DNA of 64,000 bases, from assembly GCA_916610825.1 (NCBI GenBank), contig OU744453.1:12977826-13041825 (forward strand), written 5' to 3'. The position numbers were made by a program, and so were the translations under genes. The notes under the pieces are model-generated. The model was not told where the DNA came from and searched no databases. It saw nothing but the letters and a program-made list of their open reading frames with translations. Of the stretch, positions 48,203 to 58,439 are shown in pieces; position 1 is the first letter of the stretch, and every line of letters starts with the position of its first letter. Origin of the DNA: Haliclystus octoradiatus. Lineage: Eukaryota; Cnidaria; Staurozoa; Stauromedusae; Haliclystidae.

Positions 48203-48517
48203 TATCCCTTCCACCTAGTTGTTGGCAGTATACAATCAAAAGGTGAAGAGAAAATTCTCTTACAAGTGACTTATAACTTTAGAAGCACTGATGCCTTTGC
48301 TTGGCTGCAGTACCCTGGTGCATTTTGTGGTGTGATGAGTGGAGAAGCACTTGCATTGTTATGTGGAACAGGTACATTTGAGGTAGTGGAAGACACTGAT
48401 AAACTTGTGGGGGCAGATGGCAAGAGCATGACAAGACATGGCATTGCCCGTTTGATTATCCGGCGTGGCGATCACAAGTATGATGCATGCAGCAGTTCAT
48501 CTGGTGAAAGATTGTAG
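48203..48517 (+). pseudogene. Gypsy I protease remnant
   Basis: The segment AWLQYPGAFCGVMSGEALAL occupies the place of the retropepsin active-site loop, normally DTGA/DTGS. Here Asp-Thr is replaced by Tyr-Pro, so the catalytic Asp is gone. Placement between knuckles and reverse transcriptase supports the call. Confidence 0.55.
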
Positions 48518-48873
48518 TGACCCGTTATTGAGCAAAGCTGAGGATGATGATGCACCTTCAAAGCCAATGAATGGCCCGGAGATGAAAATCAAGCTTCTAC
48601 CCACTGCAAAGCCAATGAAACGCTACAAGGCGTACAGTATGTCACTTCATTGGGAGGAGAAGGTGCAAGAGCTATAGTCAAAAGACATCATAGAGTCAGT
48701 ACCAGTTGATGAGACCCCAGAATGGCAGCATACCATGGTACCTAATAACTACCTAAGAAAGGTTAGAAGGAGCCTAGGATTAATATAGATTCCACATCCT
48801 TCAACTCTATGTCAAAAGACCGGGTTATCCCACTAAGGTACCCAGAGAGGAGGTAGCAAAAATACCACCAGAA

Positions 48874-49227
48874 ATGAAGTTTTTTACTACCCTTGATGCC
48901 CACCATGGCTATTGGAAAGTCTCCTGGGCCACAGAGTCAAGGCCCCTTACTACATTTATTACCCCTTGGGGCCCCAAGCGAATCTGTCGAAATGCAATGG
49001 GACTCTCCAGTGCAGGAGATAAACATAACCACCGTGGTGATGAGGCCATTGTAGGTATCCCAAATGTATTGAAAATAGTAGAAGACTACTTGATCTTTGA
49101 TACGAATCTTACAACCGATGAGAGATGTGTAAGGATGGTCTTGGAGAGATGTAAGGAGGCTGGAATTACGTTACTCAGAAAGAAATTTTTTATGCACAAC
49201 CAACCGTCCAATGGTGCGGGTATTTAA
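48874..49227 (+). pseudogene. Gypsy I reverse transcriptase fragment
   Basis: Blocks MKFFTTLDAHHGYWKV (first catalytic Asp region), PLTTFITPWGPKRICRNAMG and KIVEDYLIFDT (the YxDD-type block, here VEDYLIF as in close relatives) are in one frame. It then breaks at a stop before GYSVNPELV-type sequence in another frame (about 49230-49286). Confidence 0.85.
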
Positions 49228-49286
49228 TTGACGATTGAGGCTATTCAGTTAATCCTGAGCTGGTAAAATCCCTACAAGACTTCCCT

Positions 49287-50102
49287 GTGCCAAAGAACAA
49301 GCATGACTTGCGTTCATTTTGTGGTCTAGTTCAGCATTTTGATTCATTCACAGCTAAGTTATCCACTCTAGTACAACCACTGAGAGCCTTGTTAGCTAGT
49401 AATGCAGCCTTTGTATGGGAAGGACACCAGCAAAAAGCCTTCAAACTCACCATTGTAGAACCGATCAATCCCAGGAAGTTGGCTCAGTTACAACCTGATG
49501 CTCCTCTTCGCTTGGAGACTGATGCGCCCTGGTCATGTGGACTGGGATTTGCTTTATGGCATCAGCAGCCGGATGCCACACGGAGACTGTTACAGTGCGG
49601 GTCGTGGTTCCTAAGTCCAACAGAATCCCGCTATTCAGCTACAAAAGTGGAGCTACTGGCTGTCATGTGGGCTGCTAAAAAGTGTAAATTGTATCTTTTT
49701 GGATCCCTTTTTGAATTGCTTGCAGATCATCACCCACTGGAATCCATTCTGAATCACAAAACGTTAGATATGATTGAGACGTCGCTGATCATCAGGCTCA
49801 AAGAGAAACTAGTATGCTACATGCTTCATGCTACATGGCGTCCAGTGTCTAAACGTGTTGTTTTTGACTGTTTTTCCCGACATCCGGTGGATTCACCAAC
49901 CATTGACGACTTAGAAGGGGGGAATGAGGTTGAAGGATTTGCCGAAATTACTCTGAGCACGGTTGCCCTGGCCCCAGTGGATCTACAGATTGACTACATT
50001 TGTGAATCTGGAAGCAATGATTTGGCATACAGCACACTCCAGATGGCAATCAAGGACGGAGCAAGGAGCCGTCATTGGAAAAACCCCTTGTTATCCCCAT
50101 AA
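49287..50102 (+). pseudogene. Gypsy I RT connection and RNase H
   Basis: The longest open stretch of the element, 271 codons. It starts at the connection block KHDLRSFCGLVQHFDSF. RNase H residues are all in place: LRLETDA (Asp), ATKVELLAVMW (Glu), LLADHHPLE (Asp) and VVFDCFSRHP (Asp). The enzyme would degrade the RNA strand during reverse transcription. It runs out at a TAA before the integrase. Confidence 0.85.
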
Positions 50103-51038
50103 GAACCAGTTCAAGTATCATTATCCCTCATTTGACATCATCATGCATCAGCACCACCGCCTTTCAATTTCCTTGTTATTGCGAAAACCACCTTGCAGTA
50201 CCTGCATAGCAGTTTTCCACGTCGTGATCGGATCATCCGTCGAGCCCGAAAAAGAATTTTCTGGCCTGGTATTTCCAATGACATCAGCAATCTCATCAGG
50301 TCGTGCGAGGTATGTGCACTACATCAGACCAGTCAATCCAGAGATGATTGACTGCTACTAGCTGATTGATGATTGACTACTACTAGCTGATATCTCTCCA
50401 AGTCGTCCAGGAGAAGCAATTGCCATCGACCTGTTCTCTTATACAGGAAAGACATATCTTGTTGTCACGGATAAGTACTCTGGATAGAGGGGAGTGTATG
50501 ATTGTGGGAGAGGAGGAGGAGCAAACACAGATCAGGTTGCCCATTTTTTATTAAAATGGTCACGCATGATAGGCCTCCAAAACCACCTAACGTCAGATGA
50601 TTGTCACCCATTTTAAAGCAAGGTCTTCCAGGAATACTTGAAGGAATGGAATACCAAGCACGACCCGTCATCGCCCTACTACCCGCAAGAAAATGACCAT
50701 GCAGAAGCAGCGGTGAAAGCTATGAAAGGTTTAATGACTGACGTCAGCCCCAAAGGCTCCTTGGATACTCCTGCCTTCATGGAAGCTCCATGTAATCCAA
50801 GCAACATCATGACAGCCATTCAAGATCCCTTTCTCAGCTTGCTGCTGGCGACATTGTAAGGGTTCAACATCCTCAATCAAAGAACTGGGACATTGTTTCA
50901 GAGGTTGTCAAGCCATAGCAGCTTTAGCATAGCTTTGTGGTTAAGACAGAGACAGGTCGTTTGTACTGGAGAAGCCACAAACCTATTGAAACATTATCAT
51001 GGTGGAAGGATAGTGGAGGAAAAGTGCAACTCAAATGA
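50103..51038 (+). pseudogene. Gypsy I integrase and C-terminal tail
   Basis: Frameshifted integrase. A degraded zinc-binding region ends SCEVCALHQTSQ (about 50306). The catalytic core keeps GEAIAIDLFSY (first Asp, about 50412), HLTSDD (second Asp, about 50583) and NDHAEAAVKAM (Glu, about 50695). A tail reads DIVRVQHPQSKNWDIV then TGRLYWRSHKPIE, ending at TGA near 51038. Several in-frame stops make it inactive. Confidence 0.8.
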
Positions 51039-51040
51039 AG

Positions 51041-52618
51041 CATAGGAAGAAGATGATCAAAACAACCAGCCAGTCAGAAAGAATACCAGAAGCACCAAGC
51101 CGACACGGGCAGTAGTGATTATAGCAAACAATATTAACACTAAGATCATACTTAGATCTCTGAGGTCATAAAGTTAATACAAGTAATGATAGAGTGTTAG
51201 TAATAATTATATAGAGAATATTGGAGGGAATGTAGTAGCATTTGATATTACGCTAGCCTTGTTTGTTTATCTATTTTCGTCAGTTGACGAGTGAGTTCAA
51301 ATTTGCTTTATAGACTCAACACGAGCCACTTATTGTCCCTTATACAGAACGAGTTATCTGTTTTGGAGCACACAAAAAAATTATACAAACATTTAGATTA
51401 AAACAATATAAACAATTATCAAATGTCCAGAATGCATTGTCAATGTATCACGTTAGGATATTAATTTGTTTCAAACATTTTTGTCGCAAATCATTTATAT
51501 GAAAACTGTATGAAATAAATTCATAACAAAAGAAGAGAACTAAGGCAACGCAGTTTATTTTCTCAGAACTTCCTTCGAATTTTTCTTGTTTTTGTTTGTT
51601 TTAATCGCAATTTACGAGAGTTTGTGGCATTTTAAACTGTAAAAATGTAAATGTCAGGTAGTCGAAGGCCTTTAGATATCCAAAAAGTTTATTAGAAGTT
51701 GGGAAATGCACTGCAGGAAAGGAATTTAACAAGAATGAAATAATGTTGATTTGATCACCGACACGGTTTGCGTATTATCATCATTACAAGTCAAGAGATT
51801 TTGCGTTTTTGTTTAAATTTAGTGTAGCAGATTCACTAGTTACTGCTCTGCTAGTTTGTGTTATTATTACTACTAATGATATTAATACTATTATTTATTA
51901 TTACGTTTATTATTATCAAATACTCCTATTATATCCTGTAAATTTATATGAGTACACATCTTTCATATTGAGATCTTTTGAATTTCATATTATTGTAAAC
52001 GAGCACAATATGCTCTCCCTTGCCAATGATTGGCTGACATCTATGAGGCCAATATCGTATTATTATCATTCATGAAATACGTAATATTCTGGCAGTTGCT
52101 GTGGCTGTGAGAGGTGATCGAGAGTGTAGATGGTTGTGAATGAACAACATCTCACTCGTTGCTCTCTTGCGTATTCTTTGTACCATAACATGCTATTTTT
52201 CATTCGCTAAATATATTTGCTCAATTATAAGTCATCCTATGGACTGATGTATACTTAATTACCTTCATAATATGATCCTGCACATTAGTGACTCTTTATG
52301 CTGCGATGGCCTCGGCACGATTGGTTTCGGATTTCCAGATACATTTTTTTATTACACCTCATGATATGTTGTTTGTTGCACCTCTTGTGCATACTGTTAC
52401 AAGTTTTATATGAATTACCGATGAATTGATTATCAATCTTAAAACGTTTTATGATACAGTATACGCTTGTGTGAGATTCGTGTGAGTTCAGCAACGCATG
52501 TTACTCATATCACAATCCGCTGCTCTCTTCGTGAGAAATCTTCAGTACCAAAACATACAGCAGATAATTTTCATATATTCTTCCTCTGTACATTATATTA
52601 GATAGAGCACCACATATC
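51041..52618. other. Gap: possible 3' LTR start, otherwise nothing recognised
   Basis: A possible LTR start (TGTAGTAGC at 51231) follows a purine tract. After that comes AT-rich sequence without recognisable genes. Imperfect similarity between about 52155-52200 and 52520-52560 (GCTCTCTTGCGT / GCTCTCTTCGTG, GTACCATAACAT / GTACCAAAACAT) suggests an old local duplication. Confidence 0.4.
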
Positions 52619-52620
52619 TA

Positions 52621-53032
52621 AAACGGCAGGTTTCTCCGGGCACCTTGAAATTCACACAAAATGTTCATAAAAATACCATAAATACTTTCCCGTTTCTTGT
52701 TTTAGTCAAATTTTGTTTTGGAGTTCACCAACGATGAATTTGTAAATCATTTCATGGTCAGAGCCCTCTTAATTCATATATTTCATATTTTCGTCATGCT
52801 TCTATGGATTCGCAAAATCAAAGGAGAACAAAGGAATCACAGACCGTGAAGCTCACATGCAGCATTTTCTCAAAACGATAAGAGGGCATTGATTGTGAAT
52901 CATGAGATATATATTGGATTTTTGAAGGGTTCACAATAAAATTTATTTGAAACAAGAAATAGGGAATTGTTCAGCATATTTTTATGAACACTTGTATGTG
53001 ATTTTCAAGTTGCCCGGAGAAACCTGCCGTTT
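52621..53032. mobile_element. Tc1/mariner-type MITE, 412 bp, TA target
   Basis: The terminal inverted repeats start AAACGGCAGGTTTCTCCGGG at the left and end with the complement at the right. They extend imperfectly for about 90 bp through TTCATAAAAATA and TTTCTTGTTT. The element is flanked by TA at 52619-52620 and 53033-53034. It has no coding capacity and lies just upstream of the duplicated gene block. Confidence 0.85.
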
Positions 53033-53188
53033 TAGTCCTGTGGCGGTCGGTCTACCTCTGTTCTACAGTATTGGTCTCAGAGAAGCATTCCTTTGTTTGA
53101 AACAAAAGTTAAGAGGATTGATAGATCACGACGGTTACTTGACGCAACCGTTCTCATGGAGGCTACTTCCATACGTTATACAGGGACG

Positions 53189-53780
53189 TTTAAATGATAA
53201 AGCTAATTAAGGGTACCTTCTTCGAAATTCATAAAAATTGTTAGGGCATTCTTTCGAATAGAAATACTTTGAGGTATATTTTCTGGATTTAGTCCAATTT
53301 TAGACTCTCTTTTTCAAACTATTTTTAAATCAGTCTATTTTCTCAATTTTATAGTGTAATATTTCCTCTGTAAAGAATTATTCGGGGTATTTCATGGTAC
53401 TTCTGTAATAGTTCTATTCAACAACCCGCCGAAGCGCAATTTATTTTATCCACCGTCGAGGTCGTTCTTTAAAATCTCATTTTATTGAATTTCCAACATT
53501 TCAAATTATAGGAACGAAATTCAGTATGTCTTTTAAATTTTTGAATATGATTTCCTCAAAAGTGTTTTTCTGAATAAATTGTTTTTTAATCTTTTCTCAG
53601 ATACTAGTTTCCGATATCAATATTCCATTACGTTTTCTAATCTCTATTCCTCTAGTAAAATAATACCTGTTGCGAAAAATGAAATGCATTTGAAGGGCGT
53701 TTGCAATCTATCTATATTTAATGAATGTTAGCAAGATTTGTTATTGTCATCACAGTATTACACTATCAGCTGCGTCGGCT
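53189..53780. repeat. Upstream region of gene copy 2 shared with copy 1
   Basis: Counterpart of 42519-43110. Between 53790 and about 54385 copy 2 has about 600 bp that copy 1 lacks, replacing the TG-rich stretch. Confidence 0.75.
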
Positions 53781-54433
53781 ATTCCATAGTTTATATAGTA
53801 AAGTTGTAGGTCGCATTACTGTTATTTTCATAAAATGTCTTCAAATTAATTGGTACGTAAAGTTTTGATGAAATGTCGGTAAAACATCGCTACCATCATC
53901 GAAAATGTAATTCTAATCAAATCAAACTGTTTAGTCTTATGCTCGTTCTTGTTTTGCGCTCGCTTTTCAAGACCGAGTTTTTGTAATGAAAATGAGACAG
54001 CCAGACTATTCTTTGCCTTCCATAACAAGCTTTTGTCTACATTCTTACTATCATTTTCGGATTTACAGAGATCGAGTCTGCGAGCAGGCTAGCCCAAATA
54101 GGGTCGATGTTAACTATGGACCAAAAATTAACAGAAGACAAATAATTATTTATACATTCAGCAAAAATAATAAAATTACATTTTAGCGTATTATTTACTA
54201 TTTGTTCGACAGATAATTCGAGCTTATATGTTGCAGCAACTATATCACAATCTATCTCTTTCTTAAAATGTTTTCTCAAGTGAAAATTTTGCATCTATAC
54301 AATAATTGCCATAGCAACAAGAGATATAGGACGCATGTTTTCAAAATGAATAGAGTATCTATATTTAATGAACTTGAAAATATACATCGATCAGAGCGGA
54401 ATATTATACTGTCAGCCGATCTTACTCATAATA

Positions 54434-54784
54434 ATGATGAGCGCTGCGATGAAGGACTATTCAAATATTATTTTCATTATATTTACTCCATTTTTAATTG
54501 GATTGTCAATAATTTCTGCAAATCAAATATGTCATATCAAAGATTCAAATGCTTTTCAAGGAAGAATCTTTCAAAGCAAAAAATTGTTCCCTATGAAAAG
54601 TTCAAAGCACCTTGTTGTACCAACTATGTATGCTTGTCGTCACCTTGGTGTGCATTATTCAGCTATTACGTATTGCATGGATTCTTCAAACAGTTCACGA
54701 GGAAACTGTTGGCTTCACAATGTAACTGGAATGTCTTACTTCATGAAAAATGATCTGAATTGTGATTCCTTCATGTTTGTTGAT
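54434..54784 (+). CDS. Secreted cysteine-containing protein, copy 2, exon 1 (117 codons)
   Basis: Paralogue of 43250-43603 with the same start context (ATGATGAGCGCTGCGATGAAG) and the same signal peptide style. It ends FMFVD|GTAAGT at 54784, phase 0. The full gene (54434-54784, 57987-58011, 60980-61380) gives 258 residues; 351+25+401 nt is a multiple of three. Compared with copy 1 it lacks one Cys (IFQSKKLF against IFPCQKLF), leaving an odd number in this domain. The frame is also open upstream to an ATG at 54368, but the shared start favours 54434. Confidence 0.72.
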
Positions 54785-55146
54785 GTAAGTACATAGACAG
54801 GTCCCCAAAGCTATTTTCAAAATTTGTAATGGTAGTTGTGCTTATGTTGTTACTGGCTGAGCGTATTCTCAATGCTGAGCCTATATAGTTGATAAATGAT
54901 TCAATGGCTATTGCAAATCTATCTGCTGAAGCCGCAGAGGAGGCAAAAGGGAAAAGTGTGCTATTATACATGGATGTTTAGCAACTGAGCGCATCATTCA
55001 ATTCAGATGAGATATTAGGACCAATTGGCCCTTCATCGTACAAATGTTTAGGCTCTCTGTGTTGTGAATTTGTTAATTATACTAATTATGTTCTTTATGT
55101 TTGTAAATGAGGCAACTTCATAAGCACTCATCTCTTTTACTCATCA

Positions 55147-55600
55147 ATGCTGGACAAACTCAAACCAGATAAACTGCACACTTTAATTAACCATATATCA
55201 CCTACTGTATATATGAATGTATTTCTGACTGTGATACCTATGAACTTGCTATTACTACACTTGAATCAATGTATGCTAAGGTCCCCAATGAAGTCTATGC
55301 AAGGTATTTACTTTCATCACGTCGACAACAACCATCTGAAATTGTTGATACGTTTTTACAAGCTCCAAGTCTATTGAGTAAGGATTGTACATTCAAGCCA
55401 TTCACAGCTATTGAACACAATAATATCGTTATCAGAGATGCTTTTATTAGTGTTTTACAGTCAAGTCCGATGCGGCAAAGGCTGTTAGAAATAAGAATCT
55501 TGATCTAGACACTACAATTTTACAGGCTAGATCTTTGAACGTTGCGCAGAAAAGTTCTGATGGATTTGCAATCACCGAGCAAATAAACACTGTTGCTGCT
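55147..55600 (+). pseudogene. Gypsy II gag remnant
   Basis: KLHTLINHISPTVY is followed after a shift by ESMYAKVPNEVYARYLLSSR, QPSEIVDTFLQA and RDAFISVLQSSPMRQRLLE, the capsid-like order of a common invertebrate Gypsy family. Further frame breaks lie near 55500. Confidence 0.75.
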
Positions 55601-55669
55601 GCCATAGAATAATCACATGCACAAATTGACTCACATAACTCTGAAGAAAATCACATTGCAGCCATCAAA

Positions 55670-56119
55670 AGTGATAAAACAGACAAATGCTTCTTCTGTA
55701 GTCAACAGAATCATCCACGTAGTCACTTTCCAGCCAAAGATGTCAACTGTAACAAACGCTCCAGGAAAGGACATGATGAAAAAGTGTGTATATCAAGTAA
55801 TAACTCGTACAATAAAACACAATCTTCTGCAATGGACTCTACCTACCTAGCTGCAACAAAGCCATGCCAATGTGTCTCTGACATCTAAGTAAATGGTACT
55901 GCAGTGAAAGCTCTGATAGATACTGGTAGCAATGACAGCTACATCTGTCCTAATCTTGTCAAACAAATGGGATTATCTACCATGCCCAAGCCTTATGTGG
56001 TATATATGACCTCATCTGAACTACATGCCAAAGTTGAAAAGTCAACAAAGATAGATGTTAATATGGATGAGGAAGTATACAAGAAAGTGGAAGCATCTGT
56101 TTTAGAAGGAATTTGCTGA
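55670..56119 (+). pseudogene. Gypsy II nucleocapsid and protease
   Basis: A degraded zinc knuckle (CFFCSQQNHPRSHF, last Cys lost) precedes ALIDTGSNDSYI, a retropepsin active-site loop with intact DTG (about 55913-55930). The frame closes at a TGA (56117-56119), with ILDQDFLQLN-type sequence continuing in frame beyond it. Confidence 0.75.
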
Positions 56120-56194
56120 GATTTAATCCTTGATCAAGATTTTTTACAATTAAACAAACAAGTCACAATCGAATTTGAAGGTGAAAAACCAACT

Positions 56195-56711
56195 TTGAAT
56201 GTTTGTGCTCTGGCATCATTGTCAATAAACCCTCCTAAGCTGTTTGCAAATTTTGATTCAACATACCAACCTATCTCAACAAAATCCAGAAAGTTCAGTG
56301 CATCAGACAAAAGTTTTAACGACACAGAAGTGCAACTACTTTTGAAAGAAGAAAGTATAATTGAGCCGAGCACCTCACCATGGAGAGCGCAAGTATTGGT
56401 CACAACAAAATGAGCGTCACAAGAAACGTTTGGTTGTTGACTACTCGCGAACTATTAAGCACTTCACAAATCTTGATGCGTATCCATTACCTAGAATCGA
56501 AGAAGTAGTCAACAACGTTTCAAATTACAAATTCTTCAGTACTTTGGATTTGAAATCAGCATATCACCGAATCCCAATCAACCAAGAAGACAAAATATAC
56601 TCTGCTTTTGAAGCAGCAGGAGAGCTTTACCAATTCTGTCGAATACCTTTTGGTGTGACAAATGGAGTTGCCTGCTTTCAGAGAATCATAAATCAGATTA
56701 TAAGACAATGA
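56195..56711 (+). pseudogene. Gypsy II reverse transcriptase, N-terminal half
   Basis: VQLLLKEESIIEPSTSPWRA, then after a shift KRLVVDYSRTIKHFT, FFSTLDLKSAYHRIPI (first catalytic Asp) and FCRIPFGVTNGVACFQRI. The YxDD block, thumb and RNase H are absent because of the internal deletion. Confidence 0.85.
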
Positions 56712-56771
56712 TTTAAAAGAAATACTCTTGGAGCAACTCCAGCACATCAAAGCTTATACTACCTACATGTC

Positions 56772-57545
56772 ATGTTATGTCACCCTGGCATCACAAGAAT
56801 GCTGCATTTTGTCAGATCAAGAAATTTACCTTACTCCCTTGCTGATGTCAAGAATGTAACATCATCTTGCATAGTGTGCAATGAGTGCAAGCCACAATAC
56901 ATCAAGCCTTCTGACACCCATCTTATTAAGGCTACCATACCCTTCGAAAGACTGAACCTGGATTTCAAAGGACCACTTCCTTCTTCATCTACTAACAAAT
57001 ATATACTCACAATTATTGATGAGTTTTCAAGACTTCCATTTGCCATTCTTTGCCATGATGTATCGACGACTACTGTTACAAAATGTTTGCGCCAAGTATT
57101 TTTTATGTTTGGTATGCCAATGTATGTGCACTCAGATTGAGGTTCAGCATTTATGTCTAACGATTTGAAGGTATTTCTAAGAAGTCATGATATTTCTGCT
57201 AGTCTCACTACACCCTACAACACACAACACAAGGCAATGGACAGTGTGAAAACTATAATTGTATCATGGAAAGCAGCTTCTCTTGCATTAAAATCGAGAA
57301 GTTTATCGACATTTCAATGGGAAGTTGTTCTACCTGACGCCCTTCATTCAATCAGATCGCTGCTATGTACTTCAACAAATGTCACCCCTCATGAAAGGAT
57401 GTTCAACCATCATCGTAGATCAACTTCTGGAAAAAATCACTTGCTTGAAAAATCACGAGCCACCAGGCGAGTTGACTGGCTCAAGTCCCGCTTTCTTTCT
57501 GCTACTTCATTTTCATTACTTCCCATTCCATCAAGATCGGCATAA
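56772..57545 (+). pseudogene. Gypsy II integrase
   Basis: The zinc-binding domain is visible: H-x7-H in CHPGITRMLHFV and C-x2-C in SCIVCNEC. The core keeps RLNLDFKGPL (first Asp) and MYVHSD (second Asp), followed at once by an in-frame TGA at 57138, probably CGA to TGA. The region expected to hold the catalytic Glu (NTQHKAMDSVKT) has lost it. The same frame continues from 57153 to about 57545. Confidence 0.8.
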
Positions 57546-57986
57546 TACAGAAGTGAGACCTGAGCAAATCAACCACGCGAGTGAATTTGGCCTCTCGAGT
57601 GTCTCAGATCACCCAAAGTGCTCGTATCAGAGTATAATTAACACAGATAACTGTTTCTATTTTTATACCTGTTATTTTGATATTTAAAATCTAAAAATAA
57701 TGATCTCATGAGTAAATTCTCCTAAAAAAGACGTCATCGTAGAGACTATAATACAACGAGAGCGGATTTTCAATAATAACACGTTGCGCTTTTTGAGAAA
57801 AGCAACGAAAAGAAAATGTAATTGCTAATAAAAAGTTAATCATATTGTACAAAATTCATTTTCTCAATGTTCCATCTTTAGAAGCATTTTCATGTTTCCT
57901 TACTCACCCAGCCTGTTCTAACAGAGTATACCGTTTCTATTTATGAATCAAACATTCCTTATTTCCTTTCAATTCTGCTATTTCAG

Positions 57987-58011
57987 ATTTCCTTAAAGAA
58001 GACATGGGAAG
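57987..58011 (+). CDS. 25-nt micro-exon 2 of gene copy 2
   Basis: ATTTCCTTAAAGAAGACATG-type exon between CTATTTCAG and GTATGT, encoding ISLKKTWE plus one base. It differs from copy 1 by one residue and keeps the phase. Confidence 0.75.
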
Positions 58012-58179
58012 GTATGTTGTTGATTTCTGAATGCCTTGTAAATCTGCCGGCTGATTTTCTGCATGCTAGACCGTGATGACCATCTTTATTCACTCTGGAT
58101 TCGCATGGGCATGTGTGTTCCTTCGTTCACAGATTTCCAAACCAAGAAAAAGTGAAATTGCAACACGCAGTTGATCACT

Positions 58180-58212
58180 TGTGTGTGTGTGTGTATGTGT
58201 GTGTGTGTGTGT
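58180..58212. repeat. (TG)n microsatellite
   Basis: GT repeats with one A interruption. Read on the minus strand it is a CA run beyond the 3' end of the antisense LINE, so it may be the LINE tail. Confidence 0.85.
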
Positions 58213-58439
58213 TATTTTATTTGAGTTCGTAGCCAAAATGAGCAAAATGCTCGTTTAACATTGATATGAATTTAACAAGATAATTTAAAAGGCTATAATA
58301 CTTACAGAAGTAATATAGTTATTGATGTAGTAAATAAGTAATAAGTACTTAATAGTAATAAATATGTATATGCATACATGTTAAATAATGAAAATGATAG
58401 ATGTACTAAGTATTTTTATTGTATTCATTTATTATAGTT

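Larger units (their letters stand above)
47314..51040 (+). mobile_element. Decayed Ty3/Gypsy retrotransposon I
   Basis: Gag, zinc knuckles, protease, reverse transcriptase, RNase H and integrase follow in the Ty3/Gypsy order on the plus strand, interrupted by many stops and shifts. A purine tract GGAGGGAA followed by TGTAGTAGC at 51223-51239 may mark the polypurine tract and the start of a 3' LTR. No 5' LTR was found upstream of gag, so the 5' end is lost or beyond recognition. The element sits between the two host gene copies. Confidence 0.85.
55057..57546 (+). mobile_element. Internally deleted Ty3/Gypsy retrotransposon II
   Basis: Inserted in intron 1 of copy 2, same strand as the gene. 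Gag, knuckles, protease, the first half of reverse transcriptase and integrase follow in order. The second half of reverse transcriptase and all of RNase H are missing, so RT runs almost directly into integrase near 56715-56770. A start TGTTGTGAATTTG (about 55060) could be an LTR remnant; no matching 3' LTR was seen. It is a different family from Gypsy I. Confidence 0.85.
54785..57986 (+). other. Intron 1 of gene copy 2
   Basis: Starts GTAAGT, ends CTATTTCAG. Its flanks (54785-55056 and about 57547-57986) match intron 1 of copy 1, and the middle is filled by Gypsy fragment II. The intron is 3202 bp against 2055 in copy 1. Confidence 0.7.

Noticed and set aside
51809-52075. 88-codon ORF rich in Tyr, Ile and Leu
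   Set aside because: It arises from TTA/TAT-rich DNA, with no domain, signal or neighbour support.
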